Shown: in pieces, positions 61,692 to 64,000 of the stretch
Numbering within the stretch: position 1 is the stretch's first letter
How the letters are laid out: each line of letters opens with the position of its first letter
Origin: Sinonovacula constricta
Lineage: Eukaryota > Mollusca > Bivalvia > Cardiida > Solecurtidae
Length of the DNA stretch: 64,000 nt
Assembly: GCA_007844125.1 (NCBI GenBank)
Contig: CM017558.1
Span: 22,955,915 to 23,019,914 of the forward strand
Direction: 5' to 3'
Notes under the pieces: generated by a model
What the model was told of the DNA's origin: nothing
Databases searched by the model: none
What the model saw: the letters and a program-made list of their open reading frames with translations, nothing else
Made by a program: the position numbers and the translations under genes

Positions 61692-63260
61692 ATGGCCAAT
61701 GTTTGTGACCCAATTCTGAAGAATATGAGTAGTAGTGAAGAGGAAAGCCCTAACTCTGCATCTCCAGAGAGAGAGACTGTGAAAGAGAATCTCCCTCCAA
61801 CAATGGAGAATATTTCCCCAGCTGACAATCTGGTAAAGTTATACAAATGCCTGAAAGAGAGAGATTTAGAGTCTGTAAAGTTTCTTGTAACAGAGACAGA
61901 TATCAATCATGTGTTTACTGAAACATTTGTAGATATTGGTCACATTGGATGGAGCGCTCTTCATTTTTTGAGTCACCGAGGAAAAGTGCGAGAATTGAAG
62001 TGCCTTAGGGAGTTAGGGGCCAAACCCAACCTTTGTAACAAAAAAGGAGACACTGCTCTTCATCTAGTGGCTAAACATGGCCATTATGAGTGTGCAGAGT
62101 ATCTTTTGGAATGGGACAATGATCTCAAAGATAAACAAAACCTGATGGGCTTAACCCCCTTAATGAAGGCACTGTACCGTGTTGACGTAGTCTTCAAAGA
62201 GAAGTCGTATCATCGCACTATAGATGCTCTTCTCAACGCTGGATGTAATGTTAATTTATGTCCAAAGTCGAATATTTCTCCACTGCATATTGTCGCAGGA
62301 AAGTGGAGTTGTGTGAGTGCAGCTGAGAAACTGCTGGCAGCTGGAGCAGACGTGAATCTGAACACTACCGCCAGCACAGAGAAGCCGAGCAGTCCCCTGA
62401 TGACTGCCCTTTGTCGTCATAAGGTGGATTCAGCCATGGTTGCTACTCTGATTAAAGCAGGAGCAGATGTCAACTACAGAAACACCAATGGAAAATATGT
62501 GCTTCATATCGCGGTGTCTAAGAATGAAGACATATGTGTAGAAAACCTACTAATAGCTGGAGCGGACCCAAATGTTGAAGACTGTGAAGGAAATTCTCCT
62601 CTTTGGATTGCTGTGTCAGAAAACAACATTAAAATTGCCCCGCTGTTAATCAGTCATGGGGCTGATGTGAACTTCTGTAACAAGCCTTTCCGAATGTCAT
62701 TGCTTGCTAAGGCTGTGTCGGGTAATAACAAAAAAATGGTTGAGGTTTTGTTGAACCATAATGCTGATGTTGATATACAAACCAGACTCGGGGCCACAGC
62801 TCTTCATTATGCTGTCGATAATGGCAATCTCGATATTGCGAAACAACTCTTAATGAGGAATTGTTCTCTAGACAATTACTCTCAGTTCAAGAATTTATAC
62901 AACCCACAGAATGTTCTACAGATTGCTCTCTGTGGTGGGGATGAAGACCTGGTGAAGCTGTTGTTTAGGGTTGGGTTCCCTGTGGATGAGCTGCATATTG
63001 ATGTCAGGTATCTTCCACCAATCGTAGCCAAAAAAGCAGAGCTGGTGGAATGGATGTACAATTATTTCTACAAGCCTGTTACACTTCTGCATCTATGTAG
63101 AGTGGAGCTACGGAAGCTGTACAAGACCTCCCTTCCAGCCATTGTTCAGACGTTGCTCAGTGAAAACTTGATTCACAGCAGACTAGCAGACAGCTTACTC
63201 ATGAAAGACTTGCTGTCAGATAATGCTATGTATGATGACATTTATGATGAAAATGATTGA
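61692..63260 (+). CDS. Ankyrin-repeat protein with SOCS-box-like C-terminus (ASB-like)
   Basis: This is a single-exon open frame of 522 residues. The start has context AAAAATGG and in-frame stops above it. After an acidic, Ser-rich N-terminus (residues 1-45) there are about nine to ten ankyrin repeats (roughly 45-425), several near consensus, such as GDTALHLVAKHGHYECAEYL, GATALHYAVDNGNLDIAKQL and LLIAGADPNVEDCEGNSPL. Near residues 465-510 is TLLHLCRVELRKLY followed by a hydrophobic helix, which resembles a SOCS box (LxxLCRxxIRxxL) with a weak Cul5 end. ASB proteins are substrate receptors of Cul5-type ubiquitin ligases; that role is inferred. The last residues are acidic (MYDDIYDEND), unlike many ASBs. 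A possible 5' UTR exon acceptor (TTATTTTCAG) lies at 61416-61426. It could lie downstream of NXT or within its intron, on the same strand. Confidence 0.9.
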   Translation: MANVCDPILKNMSSSEEESPNSASPERETVKENLPPTMENISPADNLVKLYKCLKERDLESVKFLVTETDINHVFTETFVDIGHIGWSALHFLSHRGKVRELKCLRELGAKPNLCNKKGDTALHLVAKHGHYECAEYLLEWDNDLKDKQNLMGLTPLMKALYRVDVVFKEKSYHRTIDALLNAGCNVNLCPKSNISPLHIVAGKWSCVSAAEKLLAAGADVNLNTTASTEKPSSPLMTALCRHKVDSAMVATLIKAGADVNYRNTNGKYVLHIAVSKNEDICVENLLIAGADPNVEDCEGNSPLWIAVSENNIKIAPLLISHGADVNFCNKPFRMSLLAKAVSGNNKKMVEVLLNHNADVDIQTRLGATALHYAVDNGNLDIAKQLLMRNCSLDNYSQFKNLYNPQNVLQIALCGGDEDLVKLLFRVGFPVDELHIDVRYLPPIVAKKAELVEWMYNYFYKPVTLLHLCRVELRKLYKTSLPAIVQTLLSENLIHSRLADSLLMKDLLSDNAMYDDIYDEND

Positions 63261-63403
63261 TTTTCTCTATATTAGATGTCTGTTTTCAAATTGTCTTTTC
63301 AAGTTATAGTATATTATACTTTATTTGGTATTTAATTACAAAATAATTTTACCTTTTGTAATATTATTTACCGTTCTCAAAAACAGTACTTTCTTATTTT
63401 TTA

Positions 63404-63409
63404 AATAAA
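63404..63409 (+). terminator. Polyadenylation signal AATAAA of the ankyrin gene
   Basis: AATAAA lies about 145 bases after the stop codon in an AT-rich 3' flank. A weaker ATTAAA-type hexamer (63626 region) is a possible second site. Confidence 0.55.
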
Positions 63410-63837
63410 GTAGTTTAATAGATGTGTATGTAAATATACCTGTATCAATTTAGTCAGTATATTAGTACATGTATGGATCCAACTGTGACAGACTTTGTTT
63501 TGCCAGCAATTTTATTTTAGTAAAAATTAGTTACTATATTTTAATCTTTGTATTCTCTGTATGTATTTACTGATACTAACCCTAAAACTGTGAGTTGTTA
63601 TGTTGTAAATTGTTGTTTAAGAAATTAAAATGAATGTAATTAATGGGATTTCTATTGTCATTACATTTTGTTATCTATTACATACAAGAGTAATATAATA
63701 ATAATATATTCAATTAGCCTCAGTTTTATACGAGTTACATGCTGGTATAAAACTTCAGTGACCAAAGAAGCATCATGCATATTTGAAAAATCTTATACAA
63801 GTTTGTAGTATAATTAAGTGTAGCTAAAATTTTAAAG

Positions 63838-64000
63838 GGGCGCCCATAGCATAGTGGTAAAGTCACCGATTTGTAATTCCTTTGACTCTTAGCCTTCCAC
63901 CACTTGGATTGGAGCTGTTCGAGGCAAGGGGCTTAATTGGGAAGGTCTTCCAGCAGTCGGAACTCCTCGGGTAATTCCGTCCTCGGGACAATCATCCCTC
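63838..64000 (+). mobile_element. SINE-B copy, cut by the window end
   Basis: GGCGCCCATAGCATAGTGG then GGGAAGGTCTTCCAGC. tRNA-like head. Confidence 0.75.

Overview
The window looks like nuclear DNA of an invertebrate animal, most likely a bivalve mollusc. It is AT-rich and intron-rich and crowded with short interspersed elements. It carries conserved single-copy animal genes (ANAPC10, ATOX1, probably NXT) beside expanded lineage-specific families: C2H2 zinc fingers, a YQFEP/P2X7-C-like protein, a THAP remnant and an ankyrin/SOCS-like protein. The species assignment is inference from gene and repeat content.

Layout. 1-6.6 kb: no gene; nested inverted-repeat elements, a SINE, a pogo-like element and a decayed LINE. 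6.7-28.4 kb (minus strand): a zinc-finger locus with three long 5' exons (25847-28358, 17531-19997, 10476-11862). Each starts with the same MV-IFT N-terminal domain. Each stops in the middle of a zinc finger at the same codon and phase. Only one half-finger exon that completes it was found (9310-9483), followed by a terminal exon (6693-7393). The simplest reading is alternative first exons, each with its own promoter, spliced to shared 3' exons, like the layout of clustered protocadherins. The acceptor of the shared exon is the first unit of an eight-unit tandem array in which every unit repeats the acceptor. The two distal variable exons lie in two copies of a segmental duplication of at least 5 kb. 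Between the variable exons sit a two-exon YQFEP/P2X7-C-like gene and a broken THAP domain.

28.4-38.6 kb: gene-poor and repeat-rich. 38.6-42.3 kb (minus): ATOX1-like copper chaperone in three exons. 46.2-48.8 kb (minus): ANAPC10 in three exons. 52.07-60.3 kb (plus): two probable exons of an NTF2-related export protein (NXT), separated by an intron holding degenerate ~200-bp repeats and a 1.4-kb minisatellite with a 21-bp unit; its remaining exons were not found. 61.7-63.3 kb (plus): an intronless-coding ankyrin-repeat protein with a SOCS-box-like C-terminus.

Repeats seen many times: a TTAA-flanked inverted-terminal-repeat family (piggyBac-like MITE, family T), three SINE-like families (A, B, D) with nested insertions and clear target-site duplications, and TA-flanked MITEs. 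Homologies were recognised by eye from translations; exon joins were checked by donor, acceptor and reading phase but not by transcripts.
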